From positions 10,616,001 through 10,680,000 of the forward strand of contig NC_134934.1 of assembly GCF_051020765.1 (NCBI RefSeq): DNA of 64,000 bases, given 5' to 3'. Both the position numbers and the translations under genes were made by a program. Under the pieces are notes generated by a model. The model ran no database searches and was not told the origin of the DNA. It saw nothing but the letters and a program-made list of their open reading frames with translations. This document shows, piece after piece, positions 35,158-47,200 of this stretch (positions are counted from its first letter, which is position 1; every line of letters begins with the position of its first letter). The stretch is from Lasioglossum baleicum. Its lineage: Eukaryota > Arthropoda > Insecta > Hymenoptera > Halictidae.

Positions 35158-38100
35158 TTACTTGTCGATAGTTCCATCCATTATATTGTTTTTAACTTGA
35201 ATGCTAATATGTATTCCGTCCCCGGACGCACCTTTATCCTTTTTTGTTTGCGAATTCGATGCATTGTCAAGACCCAGCTTGCTTAAAGTGCGTAAAGCTT
35301 TCAATGCTGCTTGATTACGGCTCGCGTTCCTTGTCGGCCCGTTGCCGTGGCAAACTTGCGGCGGGTCTGTATTCAACGTCACCAGTGACAGATATTCTTT
35401 ATTTACCGCACCCTGAAAGGTTTAAATAATATATTAATCACACACACACACACACATGTTCATGCACATGGACCTACATACTACCTTGGGAAAATCATTG
35501 AATTCCACGCTGAAGTTGAACAATTGAGAGAGATATTTCAGTTGGTCTTTAGGAGAAACTGTGGCTGGATTTTGTTGCTGTTGTCCTCGCAGTTCTTCGG
35601 CAACAATTTGTACACTAGGCCCGCTACCTAATTTCGATTCTTGACCTCCATCCACCAACAAAAGTCCGGGTACTAGCTGACGTCCGATAGTTCCTGATCA
35701 CAATTGACGATGGTTTTTCAAAACACTCGCGTACAACGGACAACGAAGAACGAACAACGAATAACGTACACTAGGCATGTCCAAACCGATTTCAGCGAGT
35801 ACAGAGCTAAGACTGATATTTCATTCATTCATTTTTATTACGCGATCCCTACTCCATTGTATCGTAATACTCGTAACATAATATTGGGATGGCAAATAAA
35901 TTCGTTCGGTTTTTTACATTGGAATAAATCACAAAAACCGAACGAACTTAGTTGCCAACCCAATACTGTTACCCCGTGTTAGGTTCTGACAGCTCTTGTG
36001 GTCGCGAGAGTCGCGCTTGGCCATGCCTGGTTTTACAATTTATGCCTCACCTCCGACTGGATGTGATGGGGTTTCATTGATCTGTTCGTCTTCCAAGAAA
36101 GTCACTTTCCTAGGCTTCGATTCGGTGGCCTCGCTCTCCCCTGTTTTTATCGATGGCTTTGTGGGCTGCGGTTTACTGTAACCTAACTGAGCCAAAAGAG
36201 CTTCCGCAGCGGCTCTCTTGGCCAGTTTTTTATTAGGACCCATTCCCTGAGCGGAATGCTGACCCATAGTAACTTCCATGACGAATTCCCTTCGCCTTGG
36301 CCCACCCTTCTCTTCGATTAAATTATAGACAGGTTCTTTCTCTCGTTTAGCTTGCTGTATTTGAACCAATCGCGAGATCGGATTCACTTTTTCCGCAGCT
36401 TCGGACTCGGAACGCGGCTCTTGATAAACTTTTATTAAGTTCCGTGATTTTTTCTTCGTCGTTGCGGATTTGCGTTTGACTCGCATCGGACGATTCTGTA
36501 TAGTTTCCGGCAACGGAGGCAAACGATTCAATTCTTCCAGCATGAACTCCGCCGCATGTCTTTTCGACACCTAAACGATAGATTTCACAGTTTAAAATTG
36601 ATCGTTTACTCTTGAATGTTCTACGCGTGAGACTTACTTTCTTCGAAGGTCCTTCTCCGAAGGTAACTTTATCGCCGATGGTGCATTGCGTTTTAAATGT
36701 CCGAATGTGAGGCTTACCGATCTCAGACACAACTTCGAAACTAACGGGTAAACTGCGTTTCAATGCCCTCTCGTGAACCAACGATACTGGACTTTTTAAT
36801 TCGGCAATGGGATCTTTAGCATCGCCTAATGTACCGTTCTCGCCTGTGTTACAAGTATTTGCTACTTCAGGTAATGGTAGTTGGCGCAATTGTTCTAGAG
36901 CTTTGCTTGCCGCATCGTGTCGTGCTGCTTGACCTGTTAGACCCCTACCAATGAATTCGCGTTCTCCTACCTGTAAATTTGTACAAGTTTAATATGTGTT
37001 TGGTGTATTTGTATCGGATCGTTTCCGTAAGACTGAAGTATGTGATTACTTTTAAAGATACAAAATACAGTTGAGGTTCCGCGTGGAAGCCACGATTATA
37101 CGTAGGAAAACGAGGATTAAATATTCGGGGAAAGTGTCCTAGACCATGCGTAACATATTGCTGTAACCCTGCCGGGGGAGCTTGTCTAATGGTGTAAACA
37201 GTCGGTTCTCCTCTCTTCATGGCCAAAGCATTTAACTCGACGGTTGGAGGTAAGTTCCCTGCAAAAGAATTTTCTGTAGGTGTTGAAATCGTTCGCGTCA
37301 GTGCTGTCCATAGTTGAAACGATTTACAGCACCGCGAGTCGCGTTTCACTCTGGATTTTGTAAAAAAAAGTAACTATGCAACTACCAGAACCACTGAACC
37401 ATTTTTCTGGATGTGCTACTCTCATCGCCTTTGTCGGTTTCGGTGGAGGCCGTTGATACCAGGTCTTGGTTAACGCTTCGGTCGCAGCACTATGCTGAGC
37501 TTTCTTTATACTAGGACCTTCGGCGATGTATTCCTCTTGTCCGAGTTTCAGGGTTACCGTGAATCGTTTCTTGTGCGCTGGTCCTTGTTCGTTAGTCAAC
37601 CTATATTGGTGCTGAATCTTATTAAAACGTGCTAACTCATTCAATAAGCACATCGGTGTTTTTTCTTTCATGTTTGCCAAAGCTGGATCGATCACGTTCA
37701 CATGATTTTGGGTAGGTGAACTCTGATCTCTGGACTCTCCGTTGTTGGTTTCGTTCGTAACCGGTTTAGATTGATCTATGGATTGCGCTAGTTGCACGTG
37801 TTGCTGCGAAGATGGATTTTGTTGAGTGTTTTGTTGCTGCGAATATTGCGGCGGTTGTACGTTTGGATTTTGTAGAGTCACAGAGACAGTGTTCGCTTGG
37901 TCTTTTAAGCTGACGCTAACCATGGTGCCTGAAAACCAGTACAATTGTATCGACGGAAACATTGTTTATGTAGAACGTAGAGAATTCAAGTTGAAATAGT
38001 ACCGCTCGTATTGTGTGCATTCATGCCCATCAACATCGGTTGTCGTGGATTTCCGTGTGGCGGTCCAGGATGTTGTATGTGATGAATATGTTGTTGATGG

Positions 38101-38354
38101 GGGGGCATGGACAGTATTTGTTGATGTGGATTCCGATGCGGTAACGGATGCTGAGGCTGGTGTAGAGGGGCCATATTAGCCTGCTGCATAGGACGCATCG
38201 GACCTCCCATTCTGGAAAACAAAATGGAGTTTCCGATAGAATTCGATAGAAAAATGCATACCGGTCGAGAGCTGAGTGTGGCGAGACGAACGATTACAAA
38301 CCTATTATGATCTCTGAGTTGGTTTTGCATTGTATGATGTTGGTGACGTATCAT
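35158..38354 (-). CDS. stau: Double-stranded RNA-binding protein Staufen
   Basis: Eight exons (38354-38302, 38211-38003, 37928-37386, 37258-37050, 36970-36638, 36570-36051, 35693-35485, 35412-35158) join in phase to 776 residues. A His/Gln/Pro-rich N-terminus (HQQHIHHIQHPGPP) precedes five dsRBDs: dsRBD1 about 178-245 (MCLLNELARFNKIQHQYRLT), dsRBD2 about 272-370 with the long loop insertion characteristic of Staufen, dsRBD3 about 398-469 (IGDKVTFGEGPSKKVSKRHA), dsRBD4 about 511-580 (GMGPNKKLAKRAAAEALLAQ) and dsRBD5 about 669-745 (RNASRNQAALKALRTLSKLG). Staufen binds structured 3' UTRs and drives mRNA localisation and translational control. Further 5' non-coding exons probably lie upstream; the ATG at 38354 is the earliest in-frame one after an acceptor near 38375. 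Reading through the exon 6 donor adds only GEA and stops, giving a possible short form without dsRBD5. Confidence 0.96.
35438..35456. repeat. (CA)n microsatellite in a Staufen intron
   Basis: About nine CA units in the last Staufen intron (35413-35484). Confidence 0.85.
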
Positions 38355-41244
38355 CGTATAAAAAATTATGCAGAACCTACGATAAAGTGAAACAATATTA
38401 GATAGACTGCGGACACAAAATGAAGATGACATAAAAAGGACACAACATATACGAATTAACACTTACACGCGAAGTTTAAATATTGACTTACAGGCACTAA
38501 CGACAATCGGAGATTAACGATAATGATTCAAATGGAACGTACTTATCCGTTGAAAGACAAACCCGATTACTTAACGTAAATTAATATAGTACAACGATCG
38601 CGATTTCACAATTCGAAAGACGGTATACTGAGTTTCGAATCTATTTGACAGTATCAGTGAACACATGCATTATTTAGGTTGCAACGAGAACTGAAGAAAT
38701 TTCTCAGCAGTCGAGAAATACAACGACGTTGACTAAATGAAATACATTTCTATTCTTCGAACGAATCAGTCAATAGACAATGGGCTTGGCCCGGCTATTT
38801 GGCAGTGTAACTATGCGGTCGAATTTTCTTACCGAAGTTTGCTCTATTTCACGAAAATTATCAAGTTATCCAACAGTGAAATTTCCAGCGAAACAGATCT
38901 GCCACTTAGAGGAACACTGCCAGGCCCTTTACACGGCTATTGGCAAACAGTAAAGAAAAATCGTCTGTAGACTAAAATGCGGCCATTTTGATGTGAGCCT
39001 CTCGGCCACCGTCTCTCACCCCTTCCAAGGGACATCTTATACTTTCCGATTTTTTTAAAAGTCCACAGTATCGATTCCTATATCGATACTCTCGATTATT
39101 TAAATCAAGAATATGCGCTTTTATATATTGCATGCGTTCTTTTCAAATATATATAATTATGAAATATATCGGTAAATTATATTTATGTAAATTAAATTTC
39201 GTTATTATCATTATATGTTCTTGAATAAACTTGAAAAATATATGTATGTGTGTGTGTGTGTGATAAATGCTGCTCTTCAAAATTGAATGTCGAATGACAG
39301 AAATATTTACGATACATCTTATTTTCGTACGGTTGAAATCAAATTTAATTATGCACCAATTTCTTTTGAATCGTTATAGCTAATAACAGATTGTAAAAGT
39401 TTAATGAAAAGTCAATACGTTAAAACTTGAAGGTAAAGACTATTTCATATGTAAGTACATTTCGCGGTCATTTGAAGATTATATGTATATGTAGAACTCA
39501 TACTTACAGAACTCACACATCGATTGAGTTCTCGATATGAAAATATCAATATTTTCTTATAAACATTACTTGAATAGTAATAGTTCTTATATTTATATAT
39601 ATAAATATTGAATCGATAACTGGTTCAGAGCATTCTTCATATCACTATCATTATCGCCCCATTATACTTAAACTTGACCAACTTAAATACATGGTCGTAT
39701 TACAAATTCTTTTCATAAATTATCTGTATGTATGTAGTAGATAAATAGCTGTCGTAACAATTATGCTTTGCATTATAGAAAATTGTATGGTTTGTTCAAA
39801 CTATGAATACAAGACTTAAAATCTGATTGACATTTTTGGTATGAGAATTGTTATTGATTGTCTTTTATGTTGTACGAGATTAATTAATGTGTTTCCCTTC
39901 TTTTTTATACGATGAGATTATCGTCAATGTTCTTTCTTTATATCGGAATTGATGGAAAATTAAATAATAATTAAAACCAAGGTAATACGGATGAACATAA
40001 CCCATAAATATAGTTCTGGCTTTGTGCCGAATAAATTATCTATTAAGGTTTCAATATTTCGTAATAGAAACGTAGTTAATCTCTACCTATTATTGGAAAG
40101 AAAGAAATGTTTGAATGAGTTTGAACAAATATCGAATTTATGTTTACATGTCCTGCATGTCTTTCATCGATACTCGTTTACTCCAATGTGTGAATAATTA
40201 TTAGGAGCATAATAATGCAGGGAGATATCCAACTATAAAATGGTGTGTCAATTGTGTTTTCATTTATTTTTTTTTTAAAGCTTATCTGCTATTTCGTTTT
40301 AAAATATAAACGTAAAAATGGAACAATCATTTCAATATGAATTTCCTTAGTAGTAACCATCGATACGTATCTATTTACAGTGGTATATGTACAATAACGC
40401 ACACGATAGCAATATAGGTACAATAAAAGAATAACCGATTAAATGTACTTCGAACAATATGACGTATGTAACACCGGTATAACAGATGACAATTTAAAAT
40501 TGAATTTGAAAACAAGACGCTTGCTGAAACAGAATTGTATTTCTAATTTATCGGAGTATAGGGTACAGAGAAAACTTTCAACGCATTAACTAATGATTGT
40601 ATCGTGTGAAAACTTATGGCTCAAATTTGTCTCCGCGTGAAAAAGTACTAAATACGTAGAATTTCTTTATGAAGAAAAACTACACCGATTCGATAAAAAG
40701 TATTACACGTAGAGTGCCCTATTCTCCTCACACTTTTTTTGGCAACTATATTTCCGATCGACTTAAGGGAATAAGTAGCAATACAGTAAAAAAATTACAG
40801 TTGATCTAACAAAAGTTTGATAATCGTGTTACTTATTCCATCATATTTTTCTTTCTTATTATCTATTAATTCATCGTAGAATCGCACTTTGTGTTATGTT
40901 CATTCAACTTTCTTATTAATTTCTCTTTGGAGCCAATAAGCGTCTAGCTTCATTGTCTCGGAGACTCGGCTAAGCTCCGTTATTATAAAATAATTTGTTA
41001 AATGTTTAACGATTTCAATTCAATAAATACTATTCGATATACAATTTCACTACTAGATTTACAAAGAACAGAATATATGTACATATACATATATATATAT
41101 GTACACATGTATATATATGGATATATGTATATATGTTACGGTAAATGTAATAAATTGGTGATTATGTATAATAAGTTATTATGCATAATCATCAGTGGTG
41201 ATTGTGATTATATATAATAACCAGCAAACTTAGTGGTGATCATA

Positions 41245-41861
41245 CAGTGGGTAACGAAAGTATTCCAACGCCCTTTAAAACAATAACTTTCGTATAATTG
41301 TACCAAACGACCTGATGTTTTTATAATCAATTAGAAGCATTGGTTTACGAAATGATTTACTACGAAATGATTTACAAGGTTACATGCAAAGATAAAAAAG
41401 ACATTTTCTGAAACTTTTTTATTATGACCTTTAAAGAAAATTTAAAATATATGTTTTGTAGATCCATGTTGAAAACATAAAAATCGTGAAAATCGTAGTT
41501 TTACACGACTTTTGATCAGTTTCTGCTTAAAATCCACAAAATCGTGCATCTTTCGACACGTGTGGTTTTTCCCTGCCTGAACCGATTTCGATGAAATTTT
41601 CAACAAGCGTACAACTAACATAGATCTACAAAACATATATCTTAAATTGTTATTAAGGGCCCGAATAAAAATGTTTTAAAAAATGCCTTTTTCATTTATG
41701 CATGTAATCTTGTAAATGATAATCTTTTGGAAAATCTTTTCTGCATATCATTTCATAAATCGATGCTTCTAATTGATTATAAAAACTCAGGTCGCGTTTC
41801 GTAGAATTATAAAAAAGTTATTCTGTTTTAAAGGGCGTTCGAATACTTTCGTTACCCGCTG
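41245..41861. mobile_element. Tc1/mariner-type MITE, copy 2
   Basis: 617 bp bounded by TA (41243-41244 and 41862-41863). Terminal repeats are CAGTGGGTAACGAAAGTATT and, in reverse complement, CAGCGGGTAACGAAAGTATT. The interior shares ATAATCAATTAGAAGCA and TTATTCTGTTTTAAAGGGCG with the copy at 19447-19953. It is about 110 bp longer than copy 1. No transposase frame. Confidence 0.88.
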
Positions 41862-43617
41862 TATATAATAACCGCTTATTATGCATAATCACCGGATTAA
41901 TCACGTTTACCGTGTGTGTTTAGTGTCCCCGTAAAAAAAGGTTCAGGATGATTATCTTACTTGAACATTGTTTAAATATAAAGAGGCTACGGGTGATCAC
42001 GAGTTTTGATATAAAAATGCGTCAACAGGAGAATCAGGTGACGCTTGAGAGATCAGTTCCATGAAACACTGATGCTAGAAAGTCTTTAGAGACAGCCCCT
42101 TTATATTTAAATTTGATTAATTTATAATCTAATGGTAAAGATGATATGTGACAATTTATTATCGGTATGCTGGCCCAAAGCTTCCTTTCTATTTATAGAA
42201 AAACGATAATAAAGTGAACGAAGAACAGATGGAATATGCTTTGGCGAACATGTGTGTAAATCGTACACAACAATATGTTTATGATCCGTTTAATTGATAC
42301 ACGCGTAAGATAATCTTCCTGATCGTTGAATTTAGGACAGTCTACATAATATTTGGTCAAATCACTATCACTCCTTATAGATAGTAACAAGTGACTTTGA
42401 CATTACTATTTAATTATATAAATCATTGCTATTACTGTATACTTTCTTTCAACCCATTTCCATCCAACATCGAGCAACAAATGATTGTCTTTTAAAAGTT
42501 GTGCACAGAGTAAACATATATAATTTGTTATTAACCACATCACTGTAAATTTATCCAAGTGAAATCATGCAATTCATTATCGTACACGTAACTTGTAAAA
42601 GTATAATAATATATAACGCGAATTCTTCGACGAAACGATTTAAAAATGATTCGAATGTAAAAACCGTGGATGTTGAAATGGGTTGAAAATAAATATAATC
42701 TTCTTTCATACTAATTTCCAATAGCATTAGGCACTGTCAACCCTTCATTGAAGATTCTTCAATAAGTTAGAATTCTATAAGGTAACGTTGAATATAAAAA
42801 TTAGCTTTCAATTGTTATGATAGTTATCGTACGTTAAAAGCCAATATATGTCATCGAATGTGTTCATCGAATTCCGTGAAAGAAGATTCATTACGACAAA
42901 AACAGTTCTATTTTCCAGGGTATTTTAATTTAGCGAATTACATGATAAAATATATAGCATATGTGTTCTTCCTACTTACAAAATGTAAATTTTTACAATC
43001 CTTCTTTTAAAACAAAAGATATGTATTCAACTTCTAAAGATTCGCACCGAAGCGCCTTCTCATTTGATCATAGAAAGTAAGACTTCAATTTGGCTTTATA
43101 CTATTAACAACATATATAACAAAATGTACAGAGCGTATCATGCGTCGATAAACTTATATCTCTTGATTTATGTCCTAGATCACAATAACGTGTGTACGCC
43201 AAAACTTTTACAAAAGGAAAACATAGTACGAGGCGTGGTCGAAGAAAATACATTGTCGATGTGGTTCACTGTCTGTACTTTTTAAGCATCAAGATACTCG
43301 ATTGTGCAGCTGGTAGAATTGTGCTATTCGCTTAATATTGTACTTTCTCAGGGCACTATATACCTCTAAATTTCCTTAAAAAGTAGACAAACTTGGAAGT
43401 TAGACTATAATTGCTAATTATTACACAACAAATACACTTCGAAATTAAAGAACGTCGCGGATGCCTGCATCCGAGACTCAAAGAGTTTCTACGAGTCACA
43501 TCCCCAATGAAAAAACAGTCAGATGTTATTTTTTATAAACGGCGTACTGTGTGTTCGTTACTAGAATTAATTACAATTATTTAAAAACTGTAGCGTCTCA
43601 CGGCGTACAGTAACAAT

Positions 43618-43738
43618 GTAATAATAATAATAATAATAATAATGATCATGATAATAATAATAGTAGAAGTAGTAGTAATAGCACTAATAGTAGTGGTGGT
43701 GGTAGTAGTAGTAATAGTAGTAGTAGTAGTTATAATAA
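43618..43738. repeat. (AAT)n/(AGT)n trinucleotide array
   Basis: Tandem ATA units pass into AGTAGTAATAG and GTGGTGGTGG-type units. Open frames across it are low-complexity artefacts. Confidence 0.9.
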
Positions 43739-44290
43739 GAATTATTATTAAATTTTCGATTAAAATGTTGGACAATTCGGTGAGAAAGCTCAAAATGTAT
43801 AATTTCGAATATTTCGTGAACGAATCCAAGTAATTCTGTCGCGTAGCAAAGAATAATAAGACTCAAATTCGTTTACAACGTTATTGAATCAATGATGACA
43901 AGACTTTTATTGTCGTTAACGCATATAGTCGATTGAAGAACATATTTCTACCAACTGTACAGTCACAAAAGAGAAGAGACGAAACGAAAACCAAAGAAAA
44001 AAGAGCATGAGAGAGAGTCATATCTCCTTGGTTGACATCCAAAATGCTATTTTGCTTTCGTTAGATTTTATCAATTATTATCACTTCGCGCGTGCCTTGG
44101 CAACATACACCCTTAAACGCTAAACACGCTTATCGCTTTTACAGATGTACGACTTGCTTGATGGGCTACCTTTGTGTCCCGATTCGAGACACGTTTTCCC
44201 CGTGTATCGTTCGCTCGATTCCGTTAAATAGTCTGTTCAAGTTTTTTCATTCTTTTTACTCGAATAATGCCCACATTATGCAATCGACCC

Positions 44291-47200
44291 TTAACTTATT
44301 TTTGTGGCACCATTGTGATTCACCTTGTGGTTTACAGTCCAGCTATCCTCTTGTACAGTTTTCAAATATTCTTCCAGCAACGATGCCAGATTACGTCTTT
44401 TAAATCGTAACGATTCTTTCACGATATCTCGCAAAAACGCAAGTCGTATATCTAAAGTCCCTTGGATTTGGTGTAAGTGTGAAAATAGTGTCGCGTAATC
44501 TGAAACAAAATCACCGAGCAATTACTAATGCTGATCGTTTCTTCTTTTTTTTTTTTGAGCGCGAGAAAACTACGATAAAGATCGAATTGATATGAACTTA
44601 CTTGTACCTCTTCTTCGTACTTCTTTATATACAAGCTCTCGCACGGACAAATTATGTTTCCTAATGTCTTCCAATTCTTTTTTCGTCAAAACTTTGTCTT
44701 TCTCAACCTTTGGTTCGCGCTGCTTTTCCTCGACGTGATTCGTCAACCTGTCTTCGACCGAATTCTCGAGTTTCACACTGTTTTCAACGCAATCGTTCAG
44801 AGGTAGAATATTACACTCGTGTTTAACGTTCTCCGTCTTCTCCAGTTTGATTTCGTTCTTGGGTGCGTCAATATTGTTAACCACCGGCATCAGAGTCGGT
44901 GGAGTGTCCATATGGTTGTTGATGTGTTCCACCGGGATTGGTTCGAATACCGGTATCGTGGGCATCTCTGCAAGGCCGTTTACCAATTTCTCCGGTGAAT
45001 TGACCGTTGATGCATTCGGTATACTTGATATACTCGACATACTCGATAAACTCGATATACTGGATATACTGGATATACTCGATATAGTCGATATACTCGA
45101 CGCGATCGAGGAGTTCACTGTGCTCGGCGGAGTTTGATTCAAATCGGCGGCAGCTGGGGTCACTTGGTTCTTGGTGTCGTCTACCCAAGGAATCGGCGAG
45201 CTCGGAGTAGAATTGGTCGGTGTGTATGACGGTCTCCGTACGACAACGTCCTTGGGAATTGGACCCGGCTTTCGTTTATTTGGTGGCGGTTTCGAAGCTA
45301 GCGATCCTCCTCCATCCGAAGTTGGCAGCGTACGTTTCATACCGCCTTTGGAAGTCGAAGACGTCGCTCCAACCATATCGATATCCGCTTCGTCTACCAT
45401 CATTCTTTTATCTATCTTGAAAGGATTACCTGGAAATCAACAACAAGCCGATTAAAATTTTTCTGAATTGCCTGTTCGCTGACGAAAAGTTTGTTTCGTC
45501 TCTTAGTTCGAGCACTTACCAAACATATGCTGCCTCACGGGAACACTCTCGATCTCTCTTAAAGGCGGAGTCATCCGCTTCAAGTATTCCTGATAATTTC
45601 CCATTTGTGCTAGGGGCATAGAATGAACGTAATCGTCATCGAGCAGTTTTGTGTGTAGCAATCCGGGTTGTAAAAAGTTGGCACGCATTCTGACCACTTG
45701 ATCTAAAAGGGATTTCCGAGGAACGTCGAACGCGTTCCGATAACTCTGCGCACCTCGCTGTTGATTTCGAACTAGTCCAACCACGAAACCACCGAACTCG
45801 TTCAATTGATCCCTCAGCCCTGTAAACTTATCCTGCAGTAACGGATGCGAAACCTATCCGTGATGAAACATTCATAATTAGTATTTATATTATACGAAAG
45901 AGTCGAAGAGTCAAAATCATTTTCCACATAGTTACCAAATCTTTCTTCAGCGGAGTTCTTGGAATAACTCTTACTCCATCCGTTATCGTCGTTGTACTAC
46001 CGTTTACTAGATTCTTCGTCATATTAGCAGCAGCGAGTTGTTTGGACAGAACCTCGTTGCAAAGTCTATCGAATTCGATTTTCGCTTGATTTTTCAGTCG
46101 CTTTAAATAATTCAAAACGCTGTACGACAAAGAATTATCCATATTATCCGGAATTAATGTTTGCGCTAATGGTGCCGGTGCACCCATTCTAGTTAAAGCC
46201 CTCCTGAGAGACTGTAATCAAAACATACACAGTCAGAAAAATTCATACAGTCATATAAAACATAGAAATCAATAAATCGCGTACCGCTGCATAGTAAGTC
46301 GGCATGGTTCTCATGTAATTCTGAAACTGCGTTCTCCATTCGTTGGTTGGTTTCAATCTGTGAACTTTGAACAACTCCTCTAACAAAGGCAACAGCACTG
46401 GATAATTATAGGGCATCACAAACAAATTCACGCACGTCAAGTTCGTGCTTGCTTTCAAGTATCCAAACGGATGACCCACGTCGCTAGTTTTATACGAATT
46501 CGCTACAAAAACTTGCCAACAAATCGTTGGCTGTTTTCTGGCTAAAATGTATTGCGTTAACGGACTCGGCTCTAACTCGTATTTATCGAATGGAAGATTT
46601 TCTATCACCATCGGCTCTTGGCTAGTGCAAGTAAATTTTACGTTTGGATGCGCCGATCTAGGTGGCAGAGAACTAGCACTCAGATCAGGCCAGAAACTTT
46701 CGGGAATCGGCCAAAATCCGACTGCGAAACCTTTCTGCGCCGATCGCGGAACATAAATGAGTCTTCTACAAGAATGCCATAACGTGTTTCCAGGAGGTAC
46801 CAACGAATTAGGCGGATACTGTGCTCGATTTCCGTTTGTCGCGTTATTCTCCTCTTCGTTCTCTTCGTCGTCCGCGTGTTGCGCTTCGTTCGTCAAAGGT
46901 GGAGGATCTGGTCCGATCTTCTCGAAGTTGATCACCACACCGGATTGAACCTTTTGTACCAAGGAGTCTATGCACTGCATCATCATTCGAAACGATGTTA
47001 TACAATACGAACGACCTGTAAAGGAATATTCCATTTCTTAATTACCGTTCACGGTAAGATATATCGCATTCCGTTAGTGAAATATGTTACTCGTACCTCC
47101 GGTAACTTCGCACATAGCATCTATAGGAGACGCGTCGCTCGCAACTAATCCCGTATCTCTGTCAACAGCTGGCGTTCCAGAGAGCCGTAATACCAAAGAA

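Larger units (their letters stand above)
38355..44290. other. 5.9 kb spacer between Staufen and INTS6
   Basis: The left edge includes the Staufen 5' UTR and promoter. The right edge should contain the INTS6 3' UTR. Contents seen: a (GT)n run at 39244-39262, a Tc1/mariner MITE at 41245-41861, imperfect repeats of TATATAATAACC and ATTATGCATAATCA around that MITE, and a trinucleotide array at 43618-43738. No exon is recognised. Confidence 0.45.

Noticed and set aside
38813..38924. Possible hAT ends (CAGTGTAACTATG ... GAGGAACACTG)
   Set aside because: Inverted similarity is only about seven bases and the flanking 8-mers do not match.
43581..43866. Poly-Ile/Thr/Val open frames
   Set aside because: Direct products of the trinucleotide repeat array.
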